A stretch of 64,000 nucleotides of DNA from Flavobacterium rakeshii. GTDB taxonomy: Bacteria > Bacteroidota > Bacteroidia > Flavobacteriales > Flavobacteriaceae. Where the stretch lies: NCBI RefSeq assembly GCF_009741375.1, contig NZ_WOWP01000016.1, forward strand, positions 62,001-126,000. Direction: 5' to 3'. This document shows positions 25,587 to 34,629 of the stretch, piece by piece. The notes below the pieces were generated by a model. The model was not told where the DNA came from. It did no database searches and saw only the letters and a list, made by a program, of their open reading frames with translations. The stretch's first letter is position 1. The number at the start of each line of letters is the position of its first letter. Position numbers and translations under genes: made by a program.

Positions 25587-26996
25587 ATGAAAAATTTAAA
25601 TATATATATAGTATTCACGGCCTTTTTGGTACTTACAGGTTGTAAGGTTTCTAAAGATGTGGAGGTGCAGCCTGAGTTGCCCGAAGCTTATAGAAACGCC
25701 GTTGTAACTGCAGATACCTTAACGATTGCCGATGTTGAATGGAAAACGTTTTTCCCGGATGCTGCATTGCAGGATTTAATAGGTAAGGCTATATCTGGGA
25801 ATTATGATTTACAGATTGCCATTAAAAATATTGAAGCCTCACATCAGTTACTAAAACAGGCTAAATGGGGTAATGTACCTCAGGCTAACCTGTATGTGAA
25901 TGCTAATACAACAATCCCGTCTGAAAACAGTTTAAACGGACTTAGTGCCAAAAACTTTTTGGGTACCAGTCATGTTGAAGATTATAACGCGAGGATAAAC
26001 CTTTCGTGGGAGGCTGACATCTGGAGGAAAATTAACAGCAGGAAAAAAGAGGCACTGGCTCAATACCTGAAAACTGAAGAAGCTAAAAAAGCAGTGCAAA
26101 CCGAACTGGTTACCGGTGTGGCAAAAGGTTATTATAACCTGCTAATGCTGGATGCACAGTTAAGTGTTGCCAAAAAGAATTTTGAGTTGAGTGAGAATAC
26201 GTTACGTATGGTTAGCATGCAGTTTGATGCAGGTCAGGTAACATCGCTTGCTGTAGAGCAGGCCAATGCACAAAAGCTTACAGCCGCCAGAATTGTACCT
26301 ATGCTTGAAAAACAGATAGCTATTCAGGAAAATGCACTAAGCATACTTACAGGTGAGCTTCCGGGAGAGATTGCAAGGATAACTTCTTTAGACCTGGAGC
26401 CTGTTTATGAAAATATAAGTACGGGACTTCCTGTTGCTATTGTAAGCAGAAGACCTGATGTGAGAATGTATGAGTACGATCTTGCAGCTGCCAATGCTAG
26501 GGTAGGGGTTACTAAAGCTCAAATGTATCCGGCTATTAATATAACAGCTACAGGCGGATTAAACTCTTTCAAATCTGATAATTGGTTTAATATGCCGTCG
26601 TCATTATTTGGTATGGTAGCGGGCGGATTAGTCCAGCCATTACTTAACAGCAGAAAGCTGAGGACTGAATATGAAGTGGCAAAAATAGAACGCGAAAAAG
26701 CGGTTCTGTCCTTTAGGCAGGGTGTACTGGTTGCTGTTGGTGAAGTGTCTGACGCACTGGTACAGATTGAAAAGCTTAAAGATGAGCAGGATTTTGCACA
26801 ACAACGTGTGGAAAGTCTGCAAAAAGCAACTACGAATGCTGATAAACTGTTTAATAGAGGGATGGCCACTTATTTAGAAGTGATTACCGCACAAAGTAAT
26901 GTGCTTCAAAGTGAGCTTGATCTTGCAACCCTGAAGAGAGACCAGCTTAATGCCGTGACCGATTTGTACCGTGCACTGGGAGGCGGCTGGAAATGA
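25587..26996 (+). CDS. RND efflux outer-membrane channel (TolC/OprM family lipoprotein)
   Basis: This 469-residue protein forms the exit duct of the efflux system. It has a lipobox (VLTGC, Cys19) and two OEP repeats (about residues 55-245 and 270-460). Typical strands and helices include NYDLQIAIKNIEAS, NLSWEADIWRKI, VSRRPDVRMYE and TAQSNVLQSELDLATL. It is the last gene of the three-gene operon, 44 bases after the pump gene, with a terminator about 30 bases downstream. Confidence 0.93.
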   Translation: MKNLNIYIVFTAFLVLTGCKVSKDVEVQPELPEAYRNAVVTADTLTIADVEWKTFFPDAALQDLIGKAISGNYDLQIAIKNIEASHQLLKQAKWGNVPQANLYVNANTTIPSENSLNGLSAKNFLGTSHVEDYNARINLSWEADIWRKINSRKKEALAQYLKTEEAKKAVQTELVTGVAKGYYNLLMLDAQLSVAKKNFELSENTLRMVSMQFDAGQVTSLAVEQANAQKLTAARIVPMLEKQIAIQENALSILTGELPGEIARITSLDLEPVYENISTGLPVAIVSRRPDVRMYEYDLAAANARVGVTKAQMYPAINITATGGLNSFKSDNWFNMPSSLFGMVAGGLVQPLLNSRKLRTEYEVAKIEREKAVLSFRQGVLVAVGEVSDALVQIEKLKDEQDFAQQRVESLQKATTNADKLFNRGMATYLEVITAQSNVLQSELDLATLKRDQLNAVTDLYRALGGGWK

Positions 26997-27026
26997 TGGT
27001 GTTTATTGTTTGTTTTATTTAAAAAG

Positions 27027-27053
27027 AAAAAGCTGCCGAAAGGCAGCTTTTTT
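27027..27053. terminator. Bidirectional terminator between efflux operon and rny
   Basis: AAAAGCTGCC pairs with GGCAGCTTTT over a GAAA tetraloop, with A-run and T-run flanks between convergent genes. Confidence 0.9.
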
Positions 27054-27080
27054 GTTGTTTATTTATATGGTTCGGGTAAA

Positions 27081-28646
27081 TTATTTAGCGATATTAACCG
27101 CCCTTGTTTCACGGATAACCGTAATTTTTACCTGACCCGGGTAAGTCATTTCTGTTTGGATTTTGTGTGAAATCTCAAAAGATAAGTTAGCAGCCATTTC
27201 ATCGCTTACTTTTTCACTTTCTACAATTACACGAAGCTCTCTACCTGCCTGGATAGCGTAAGCACTCTTAACACCACCAAATCCGTAAGCGATATCCTCA
27301 AGGTCTTTAAGACGCTGAATGTAAGAGTCAAGAACCTGTCTTCTTGCACCCGGTCTTGCCCCAGATATAGCATCACAAACCTGTACGATAGGAGAAAGTA
27401 ACGATTTCATTTCGATTTCGTCGTGGTGAGCACCAATAGCGTTGCAAACCTCTTCTTTCTCACCATACTTCTCTGCCCATTGCATACCAAGTAATGCGTG
27501 CGGAAGATCACTTTCTGTATCCGGCACTTTACCTATGTCGTGAAGTAAACCTGCTCTTTTTGCAAGCTTAACGTTAAGGCCAAGTTCAGCAGCCATAAGA
27601 CCACAAAGTTTAGCCACCTCACGCGAGTGTTGTAATAAGTTTTGTCCGTAAGAAGAACGGTACTTCATTCTACCAACAATTTTGATAAGCTCTGGGTGTA
27701 ACCCGTGAATACCAAGGTCGATAACAGTACGTTTACCTACTTCAATAATTTCGTCTTCAATTTGTTTAGCCGTTTTAGCCACAACCTCTTCAATACGTGC
27801 AGGGTGAATCCTACCGTCTGTAACCAGTTTGTGTAGTGCTAAACGTGCAACTTCTCTTCTAACAGGATCAAAGCATGAAAGGATGATAGCCTCTGGTGTA
27901 TCATCTACAATAATTTCAACTCCTGTAGCAGCTTCAAGGGCACGGATATTTCTACCCTCACGACCAATGATTCTACCTTTCACATCGTCAGATTCAATGT
28001 TGAATACAGATACACAGTTTTCTACTGCCTCTTCTGTACCTACACGCTGAATAGTGTTAATGATAATCTTTTTAGCTTCCTGATGCGCTGTAAGCTTAGC
28101 TTCCTCGATAGTGTCCTGAATGTGGGACATAGCAGTAGTTTTGGCTTCAGCTTTTAGGCTTTCCACAAGTTGGTTTTTAGCTTCTTCAGCAGATAGGCCT
28201 GAGATAACCTCAAGTTGCTCTACCTGGCTTTTGTGTAGCTTGTCTATTTCCTGTTGTTTCTTATCAAGGAAATCTATACGGTTGTCGTAATCTGTAACTT
28301 TTTTATCAAGTTCGTCGTTAAGCTTTTTGTTTTTAGCAAGCTCATTTGAAACCTGAGATTCTTTATCACGTGTTCTTTTCTCTGCCTCGGCAATTTTTTT
28401 GTCTTTGCCAAGTATTACCTGTTCGTGTTCAGCTTTAAGCTCAAGGAATTTTTCCTTAGCCTGAAGTAATTTATCCTTTTTAATGGCTTCGGCATCTGTC
28501 TTGGCATCCTTCAATATTGATGCCGCCTCCTTCTTCGCATTCTTGATTAGGGTGGATACGTTTTTCTTCTCAAGAATCTTCGCGATCCCGAATCCGATCC
28601 CTAAACCGGCGAAACTGCCAATAATTATAAATAGTGTCGAGTCCAT
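27081..28646 (-). CDS. rny: Ribonuclease Y
   Basis: This 521-residue membrane-anchored endoribonuclease starts bulk mRNA decay. It has one N-terminal transmembrane helix (about 3-22), a long coiled coil (about 25-200, rich in Lys, Glu and Ala), a KH RNA-binding domain with [15 protein letters not shown] (about 224-238), and an HD domain with metal ligands in HSREVAK and GLLHDIGK. Length and domain order are normal for the family. The probable 6S RNA and zapA lie immediately upstream on the same strand. Confidence 0.96.
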   Translation of the reverse strand: MDSTLFIIIGSFAGLGIGFGIAKILEKKNVSTLIKNAKKEAASILKDAKTDAEAIKKDKLLQAKEKFLELKAEHEQVILGKDKKIAEAEKRTRDKESQVSNELAKNKKLNDELDKKVTDYDNRIDFLDKKQQEIDKLHKSQVEQLEVISGLSAEEAKNQLVESLKAEAKTTAMSHIQDTIEEAKLTAHQEAKKIIINTIQRVGTEEAVENCVSVFNIESDDVKGRIIGREGRNIRALEAATGVEIIVDDTPEAIILSCFDPVRREVARLALHKLVTDGRIHPARIEEVVAKTAKQIEDEIIEVGKRTVIDLGIHGLHPELIKIVGRMKYRSSYGQNLLQHSREVAKLCGLMAAELGLNVKLAKRAGLLHDIGKVPDTESDLPHALLGMQWAEKYGEKEEVCNAIGAHHDEIEMKSLLSPIVQVCDAISGARPGARRQVLDSYIQRLKDLEDIAYGFGGVKSAYAIQAGRELRVIVESEKVSDEMAANLSFEISHKIQTEMTYPGQVKITVIRETRAVNIAK

Positions 28647-28674
28647 AGTTTGTTTTTATGTAAGATATATATAT

Positions 28675-28836
28675 AAAAAAAGCCTACATCAGGAAGATTG
28701 TATAAACTCGTGAATGACAAGTTTTGAGCTAACTCGCTGTTCAAGGATCTGCTCGGGGCAGCATGCTTTAGTAACGATGATTCACCCATTTTAATTTGTT
28801 AGTGTTGAGTTTATCAAATATGTGCTAATGTAGGCA
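28675..28836 (-). ncRNA. ssrS: Probable 6S RNA (6S-Flavo type)
   Basis: The 200 bases between zapA and rny fold, on the minus strand, into one long interrupted rod. Ends: GCCTACAT pairs with ATGTAGGC (28828-28835 with 28682-28689). Inner arm: ATAAACTC with GAGTTTAT (28807-28814 with 28702-28709). Next: GTGAAT with ATTCAC (28780-28785 with 28710-28715). The tip is a CTGC/GCAG hairpin (28749-28761), with large unpaired regions between. The closing stem is followed by seven T. This is the architecture of 6S RNA, which binds RNA polymerase holoenzyme in stationary phase. Position next to zapA also fits the known zapA-ssrS linkage of other bacteria. No exact TAnnTTTG box was found, so the 5' end is approximate. 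Confidence 0.75.
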
Positions 28837-28866
28837 GTATTTTTGACGTATTTTTAAGAACGTATT

Positions 28867-29163
28867 TTATTTATCATCGAGAAATTTCCCCAATTTTTCA
28901 TCCATTAACTGGAGTTTTTCAAAAGCATCTTTGACATCGGTAAACTTGTCTATTTGCTTTTGTTCTATTTGTGCGGCAAATTGTAAGGCGCACATTGCCA
29001 GTACATCCTGCTTATCTCTCACGGCATAACTCTCTTCAAACTGCTTGATCATGGCATCAATTTTTTTAGAGGCGCTTCTCAGTCCCTCTTCCTGCGAAGG
29101 TGTTACTGTTAACGGGTACACCCTGTCGGCAATTGATATCTTTATTTTAAGTTTATCATCCAT
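28867..29163 (-). CDS. zapA: Cell division protein ZapA
   Basis: This 98-residue Z-ring-associated protein stabilises FtsZ bundles. It has the N-terminal small domain KIKISIADRVYPLTVTP, the linking segment EEGLRSASKKIDAMIKQFE, and a C-terminal coiled-coil helix (about 50-98). Family length is about 100 residues. The gene directly follows that of a coiled-coil protein (6-base gap) and precedes the probable 6S RNA. Confidence 0.92.
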   Translation of the reverse strand: MDDKLKIKISIADRVYPLTVTPSQEEGLRSASKKIDAMIKQFEESYAVRDKQDVLAMCALQFAAQIEQKQIDKFTDVKDAFEKLQLMDEKLGKFLDDK

Positions 29164-29169
29164 TTCATG

Positions 29170-29460
29170 CTAGTCAGAAAGTTGAGCTATGCAATAATCA
29201 ATCTCGCGGATTAATGAATTTATTTTGAGTTTTGTTTCTCGTTTGTTATCGTCACTGCCCAGTAATGAATTAGCTGTTTTTAAGGTCTCAATGTGTTTTT
29301 CCAATGAGGCAATCTGTTCAGCCTGACTGTGGATTACCGAAGCCGATTGGGCTATTTTGTCCCTTAACTCCTGATTTTGCTGCTCAAGCACTGCCTGTTT
29401 TTGGACTAGCTTATTTAGCTTATTTTCAAGAGAATCAACTATTTCGGATAGTCCGTTCAT
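29170..29460 (-). CDS. Coiled-coil protein upstream of zapA
   Basis: This 96-residue protein is almost entirely heptad-repeat helix (LENKLNKLVQKQAVLEQQNQ and onwards), with a short polar C-terminus. Position in an operon with zapA suggests a Z-ring or division partner, similar in layout to ZapB, but that is inference from context. The start is the ATG at 29460; an in-frame TTG at 29469 is less likely. The gene has a textbook promoter 29 bases upstream. Confidence 0.8.
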   Translation of the reverse strand: MNGLSEIVDSLENKLNKLVQKQAVLEQQNQELRDKIAQSASVIHSQAEQIASLEKHIETLKTANSLLGSDDNKRETKLKINSLIREIDYCIAQLSD

Positions 29461-29488
29461 TACAGTCAATTTTCATTACATTATTCTA

Positions 29489-29518
29489 CAAAGTTAATAT
29501 TACTTTAATTAGAAACAA
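29489..29518 (-). promoter_or_regulatory. Promoter of the coiled-coil/zapA unit (TTG-N19-TAACTTTG)
   Basis: On the minus strand, TTG (29518-29516), exactly 19 bases, then TAACTTTG (29496-29489), a full flavobacterial consensus. Confidence 0.8.
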
Positions 29519-29641
29519 TAGTTTGTTATAAAAAATGTTGAATTGTGTTAAGATTGTATGTAATAATTTGCTATGTAAACAGTTATAACAAACACGGGGC
29601 GTTAGGCTTTTTTTAAGACGCTTTTTTTATATTTTAGCCTT

Positions 29642-31360
29642 ATGAGAATTTTCTTTTTACTACTACTTTCAACTACAGCGCTGTTTGCCCAGGAAAATTA
29701 TCCGGAAAATTATTTCCGTTCCCCAATGGATTTACCGTTGCACCCTTCGGGGACTTTTGGAGAGTTAAGGCGTAACCACTTTCATGCCGGTATAGACTAC
29801 CGTACCGAACAGAGGGAAGGACTGCCTGTGTATGCCGCTGCCGATGGTTATGTATCACGCATAAAAGTATCCAGTTACGGGTATGGTACGGCTTTGTATA
29901 TAGATCACCCAAACGGATATACAACGCTCTATGGGCATCTTAGTAAATATGCTCCTGAAATTGAAGCATACGTTAGAGCAAAGCAGTATGAAAAGAAAAG
30001 TTTTGATATAGAATTGTTCCCTCAACCGGGTGAGCTACCTGTTACAAAAGGGGAACTGGTTGCTCTTTCTGGGAACACAGGAGGGTCGGGCGGACCTCAC
30101 CTGCATTTTGAGTACAGAGATACCAAAACCGAAGAGATTATTAATCCGTTATTTTTCGGTCTGAATAAAATAATGAAAGACAGCCAGAAGCCTACGGTTT
30201 ATGGTGTTATGGCTTATGCTTTAGGAGATAAGGCAGTAGTGAACGAATCGGAAAAACCGGTTACCCTGAATCTAAAATTATTAAAGGACGGGACTTACCT
30301 GGCAGATAAAATTTATGCTCGTGGTGCGATGGGCTTCTCTATCAATGCTACCGATAAGAGTACTGGGAGCCTTGGTAATAACGGAGTGTTTAAAATAGAG
30401 ACCTTTATAAACGGAAACCGTGAGTTTAAGGTTGTTTTCGATCAGTTTGCTTTTGATGAAAGCAGGTATATTAATAATTTTATTGATTACCAAAAATACA
30501 ATGCTACCAAGCAACGTTACCAAAAACTATTTATCAATACACCTTATACCCTTGGGGTTATTAGGGATAATACCACTAATGGTAAAATTGATATTAAGGA
30601 AGGTGAAACAATAAACTACCGCATTGAGGTTTCTGATTTTCACGGAAACAAACGTATAGTAAACGGAAGTATAGAGTATAGCGACAAACCGGCGACTATA
30701 ACCCAGTCTAAAAAAGTTACGCCTTATTTTGTAAAGGCAGCAAATGATAACAGTTATACGAAAGATGGTGTTTCGGTATTTATACCGGCACATGCACTGT
30801 ACGAAGATTTTTACATGGATTTTGATGTGAAAGATTCCATATTGTACCTGCATGATGATTCGGTGCCTGTGCATGGCAATATAATAGTTTCGTTTGACGT
30901 TAGCCATTTGTCTCCGGAGATGCTGCAAAAAACATTCATAGCAGGAGTAGACGGTAAAAGGCTGTTGTATAATAGTAGTTACATGGAGAATGGCAGGCTT
31001 ACGGCTAAGGTAAGATACCTGGGGCAGTTTAAGCTGGCACAGGACGATACAGCTCCTAAAATTTACAGTGCAAGCTTTGCCGAAGGGAAATGGTTGAGCA
31101 GTAAAGATAGCTTTAGCGTTAAAATAAGTGACGACCTTGCAGGTATAGCCACATTTGATGCATGGCTAAACGGTAAGTGGATATTAATGCATTATGATTA
31201 CAAGACCCGAATAATATTTCATAATTTTAGCGACGGAATTGTAGACGAAGGACGTAACGATTTGAAAGTTACGGTTACAGATAATGTAGGAAATTCTACT
31301 ACCTTTGAGACGCATTTTTTCAGAACACAAAAAACAACATCTGTTGAAAAAGATAAATAA
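29642..31360 (+). CDS. M23 family metallopeptidase (LytM domain)
   Basis: This 572-residue secreted protein has a signal peptide (1-16, ending LFAQ). The LytM/M23 domain comes near the N-terminus (about 38-165), with zinc-binding HFHAGID, ASADGYV-type loop AAADGYVSRI, YGHLSKY and HLHFEY. The remaining 400 residues are beta-rich, with no catalytic motif I recognise. M23 enzymes cut peptidoglycan cross-bridges or act as scaffolds; here the His/Asp ligands are intact, so activity is expected. The TonB-dependent receptor gene overlaps its 3' end by 17 bases, so the two form a coupled pair. Confidence 0.92.
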   Translation: MRIFFLLLLSTTALFAQENYPENYFRSPMDLPLHPSGTFGELRRNHFHAGIDYRTEQREGLPVYAAADGYVSRIKVSSYGYGTALYIDHPNGYTTLYGHLSKYAPEIEAYVRAKQYEKKSFDIELFPQPGELPVTKGELVALSGNTGGSGGPHLHFEYRDTKTEEIINPLFFGLNKIMKDSQKPTVYGVMAYALGDKAVVNESEKPVTLNLKLLKDGTYLADKIYARGAMGFSINATDKSTGSLGNNGVFKIETFINGNREFKVVFDQFAFDESRYINNFIDYQKYNATKQRYQKLFINTPYTLGVIRDNTTNGKIDIKEGETINYRIEVSDFHGNKRIVNGSIEYSDKPATITQSKKVTPYFVKAANDNSYTKDGVSVFIPAHALYEDFYMDFDVKDSILYLHDDSVPVHGNIIVSFDVSHLSPEMLQKTFIAGVDGKRLLYNSSYMENGRLTAKVRYLGQFKLAQDDTAPKIYSASFAEGKWLSSKDSFSVKISDDLAGIATFDAWLNGKWILMHYDYKTRIIFHNFSDGIVDEGRNDLKVTVTDNVGNSTTFETHFFRTQKTTSVEKDK

Positions 31361-33833
31361 GTTATTTACACTGATGCTTTTTATGCTCAGTGCTGTGGCT
31401 TTTGCCCAACAAAAGCCGATACTATACGGAATTCTCTTAGACGAAAACAGGCAGCCTATTGAAGGAGTTAATGTTTATTATGCCGATATTGAAGGTACGG
31501 TAAGAACAGTATCTGACGCTAACGGTGTTTACAAAATTTCAATTCCTATTGACAGGGAAGTTGTAGTTTGGTTTGAACATACCAGCTTTAAGCTATCTTC
31601 GCTTGATGTTGAAATGGCAGAAAATGATACTGCTGAAATGAATTTTATACTGCTTACAGGTCATACTGAGCTGGATAATGTTGTTATTGATAAAAATACT
31701 GAAGAAGACCGTATTGAAGGGATTATAAAAGTATCTCCGGAAACCATACGAAAATTACCTTCGGCGTCCGGAGGGGTAGAGGAGTTTATAAAAATTGTAA
31801 GCGGTAATTCTAATAACGAACTCAGTACACAATATGCTGTTAGGGGGGGTAACTACGACGAAAACCTAGTGTATGTGGAGGATATTGAGATATACCGCCC
31901 ATTCCTAATCCGTTCAGGACAACAGGAAGGATTAAGTTTTACCAACTCCAGTATGGTAGAAGACCTGAGTTTCTCGGCAGGTGGTTTTCAGGCGAAATAT
32001 GGTGACAAACTATCTTCAGTACTTGATATATCCTATAGAAGACCTAAAGAATTTGGTGCTCAGCTTGAAGCAAGTTTCCTTGGCGGTAGCCTTACACTGG
32101 AGAGTGCTTCTAAAAATAAAAAATGGAGTGGTATTATAGGCGGACGCTACAGGGATAACAGCCTTTTGGTTAACAGTCAGCAAACAGAAACAAACTATAA
32201 GCCAACTTTTGCCGATGTGCAGGCTATGGTTAACTTTAAGCCTAATGAAAAATGGGAGATAAGTTTCCTTGGTAATATTTCTGAAAATAAATACCATTAT
32301 CAGCCACTATACAGGCAAACCAACTTTGGTACTATTGATGAGCCTATTGCACTTCAGATTTTTTATGACGGACAGGAAAAAGACGAGTACAAAACGTATT
32401 TTGGAGCTATAAAGTCAACTTACAAAGTGTCTGAAGATTTTACGCTTAAAGTTATAGGTTCCCTATACCATACACAGGAGCAGGAACATTTTGATATTTT
32501 GGCACAGTATGCCCTAGGTGAGGTAGATACCAATATAGGGTCGGAAACCTTTGGTGATGTACGTTTTGCCAGGGCTGTAGGTTCGCAGTTAAACCATGCC
32601 CGTAATAATCTTGATGCACTAATTGCTAACCTTGAGGTTAAAGGGTATCATGATATTAAAAAGAATAAAATAGAATGGGGTGTTAAATATACCCGAGAAG
32701 ACATACGTGACCGTTTATTGGAGTGGGAGGTTATCGATTCTGCCGGATTCTCGCTTAATCCGCCGATAATAGATCTGCCTGTTAACGATCAGCCGTATAA
32801 CCCTTACACAGGTCCACTTGTGCCTTATAACAGTGTAAGGGCACTAAACTTTACTCAAATTAACAGGATTTCGGGTTATGCACAATGGAGCAGAAGAGCT
32901 AAAATAGGCGAAAGCGAAGTATGGATGAATGCCGGAGTAAGGGCACATCAGTGGCAGGTTACCCAAAGAGATGCCGAAGACGGCGATAGCCAAATAGTGA
33001 TTAGTCCGCGTGCACAGTTTACTTTAAAGCCTAACTGGGAAATGGATATGCTTTTCCGTGTTTCGGGAGGTTTTTATTATCAGCCACCGTTTTACAGGGA
33101 GCTGAGGGGAAGTGATGGAGTGGTAAATCCTGATGTGAAAGCACAGCGTTCCATACATTTTGTAGTGGGTAATGATTATAGTTTTAAAACGAAAAAGGGA
33201 AAGAAATTTAAATTTGTTTCGGAAGCTTATTATAAAAAGCTGGACGATGTAAATACATATACTATTGAAAACGTTAGGATTCGTTACCGTGCCAATAATG
33301 ATGCAGTAGCTTATGCTTACGGACTTGATATGAGGCTTAACGGGGAACTCGTACCGGGAACTGAATCGTGGTTAAGTTTTGGATATATGAGAACCGAAGA
33401 GAATATTAACGACAGGGGGTATATTGCCCGTCCTACAGACCAACGCCTTAAGTTTGGTATTCTTTTCCAGGATTATGTGCCTACAATCCCGAACCTGAAA
33501 ATGTATCTTAACCTTGTTTATAATACAGGTTTACCGGGAGGTTCACCATCATATGCTGATTCTTATGTGTATCAGTCACGACTTAACGATTACCGCCGTG
33601 CCGATGCAGGTTTTGCTTATGTGTTTACAGATGGTAGTGAGAAGTTTGAAGACGGACACTGGCTATCTGTATTTAAGGAGTTGTCATTAGGTCTTGAAAT
33701 ATTTAACCTTTTCAATAACCAAAATGCGATTACCAATACATGGGTAAGGGATGTGTATACTAAAAACCAGTATGGAATCCCTAATTATTTAACATCTCGT
33801 GTATTTAGCCTTAAGCTTACTGCGAGAATTTAA
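31344..33833 (+). CDS. TonB-dependent receptor with CarboxypepD_reg-like domain
   Basis: I start this 829-residue protein at the TTG at 31344, because translation from there gives a proper signal peptide (MKKINKLFTLMLFMLSAVAFA) and the next ATG (31374) would lose its basic part. A regulatory-like sandwich (about 25-105), a plug domain with AVRGGNYDENLVYVED (about 155-175), and a 22-stranded barrel follow, ending VFSLKLTARI. Such receptors move large ligands across the outer membrane using TonB energy. There is no SusD-like partner nearby, so it is not a polysaccharide locus of the Sus type. Confidence 0.9.
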   Translation: MKKINKLFTLMLFMLSAVAFAQQKPILYGILLDENRQPIEGVNVYYADIEGTVRTVSDANGVYKISIPIDREVVVWFEHTSFKLSSLDVEMAENDTAEMNFILLTGHTELDNVVIDKNTEEDRIEGIIKVSPETIRKLPSASGGVEEFIKIVSGNSNNELSTQYAVRGGNYDENLVYVEDIEIYRPFLIRSGQQEGLSFTNSSMVEDLSFSAGGFQAKYGDKLSSVLDISYRRPKEFGAQLEASFLGGSLTLESASKNKKWSGIIGGRYRDNSLLVNSQQTETNYKPTFADVQAMVNFKPNEKWEISFLGNISENKYHYQPLYRQTNFGTIDEPIALQIFYDGQEKDEYKTYFGAIKSTYKVSEDFTLKVIGSLYHTQEQEHFDILAQYALGEVDTNIGSETFGDVRFARAVGSQLNHARNNLDALIANLEVKGYHDIKKNKIEWGVKYTREDIRDRLLEWEVIDSAGFSLNPPIIDLPVNDQPYNPYTGPLVPYNSVRALNFTQINRISGYAQWSRRAKIGESEVWMNAGVRAHQWQVTQRDAEDGDSQIVISPRAQFTLKPNWEMDMLFRVSGGFYYQPPFYRELRGSDGVVNPDVKAQRSIHFVVGNDYSFKTKKGKKFKFVSEAYYKKLDDVNTYTIENVRIRYRANNDAVAYAYGLDMRLNGELVPGTESWLSFGYMRTEENINDRGYIARPTDQRLKFGILFQDYVPTIPNLKMYLNLVYNTGLPGGSPSYADSYVYQSRLNDYRRADAGFAYVFTDGSEKFEDGHWLSVFKELSLGLEIFNLFNNQNAITNTWVRDVYTKNQYGIPNYLTSRVFSLKLTARI

Positions 33834-33852
33834 TTTTTTGAAACATTTTCTT

Positions 33853-33860
33853 TATTTTTG
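33853..33860 (+). promoter_or_regulatory. -7 element (TATTTTTG) of the EF-hand lipoprotein gene
   Basis: A TAnnTTTG match 40 bases before the ATG at 33901. No clear TTG partner. Confidence 0.5.
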
Positions 33861-33900
33861 ATAGAGTATTCAATACCGGGTACCTAATATGTTGTGACGA

Positions 33901-34629
33901 ATGAAAAAAGCTGTAACTGTTATATTGGCTCTTTCATCTCTTATTGCGGCTTATAGCTGTAAGCAGGAAGAAGAGAAGCCAAAAGTAAAATATGTAGCAC
34001 CTGCAGAGGTGAAAAAGCCGGAAAAGAAAGATTCTTCCCAAATTAAGGTTGCCGATTTGCCTGTACACATGGAAGGAACAAAATACCTTATACATCCGGT
34101 GGGAGACATGCGTATTTACGATAACAGTGCCTATAAAACCTATGGTAGCAGGATGAATGATAACGTAAGTTATGCTATTTCCAACTATAACCGTTTTGAG
34201 CTTACAGGCTATTTTGAAAACCTGAAGTTTCAGCATATAGACTCTACATCGCTTTATCCGCTTACCGATAAACAAGTGCAGATACAAACCGCTACTTACC
34301 TTAATATCATTGCCGAAAGGACTAAAAAACAATTACTGGTTTATACATTGGTAGACAGTGATACTAATCAGGATGGTAAAATTGATGCAAACGACATCAG
34401 GTCGCTATATATAAGCGATATAAGCGGAATGAACTTTACAAAGCTTTCACAGGATATGCAGGAGCTTATTGACTGGAATATTGTAGAGGTTCAAAACAGG
34501 ATATACTTCCGTACTATTGAAGATATCAATAAAAACGGAGCCTTTGACAAAAACGATATGGTACACTACCAGTTTTGTAATCTGATTGCAGATGAATGGG
34601 TAGTGGAGTCTTACGAGCCTGTAAATTAA
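33901..34629 (+). CDS. Lipoprotein with two EF-hand-like calcium loops
   Basis: This 242-residue protein has a lipobox (AAYSC, Cys20) followed by a charged linker rich in Glu, Lys and Pro. The C-terminal half contains two calcium-loop-like segments, DTNQDGKIDAND (about 160-171) and DINKNGAFDKND (about 203-214), spaced about 43 residues. The pattern resembles dockerin or EF-hand loops without strict family membership. No enzyme motif is visible. Its position behind a TonB-dependent receptor suggests an envelope role, but it has its own promoter box. Confidence 0.75.
   Translation: MKKAVTVILALSSLIAAYSCKQEEEKPKVKYVAPAEVKKPEKKDSSQIKVADLPVHMEGTKYLIHPVGDMRIYDNSAYKTYGSRMNDNVSYAISNYNRFELTGYFENLKFQHIDSTSLYPLTDKQVQIQTATYLNIIAERTKKQLLVYTLVDSDTNQDGKIDANDIRSLYISDISGMNFTKLSQDMQELIDWNIVEVQNRIYFRTIEDINKNGAFDKNDMVHYQFCNLIADEWVVESYEPVN

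Noticed and set aside
28665..28681. TA-rich run near rny as a microsatellite
   Set aside because: It is short and is explained by the tail of the 6S-like terminator and the AT-rich leader.
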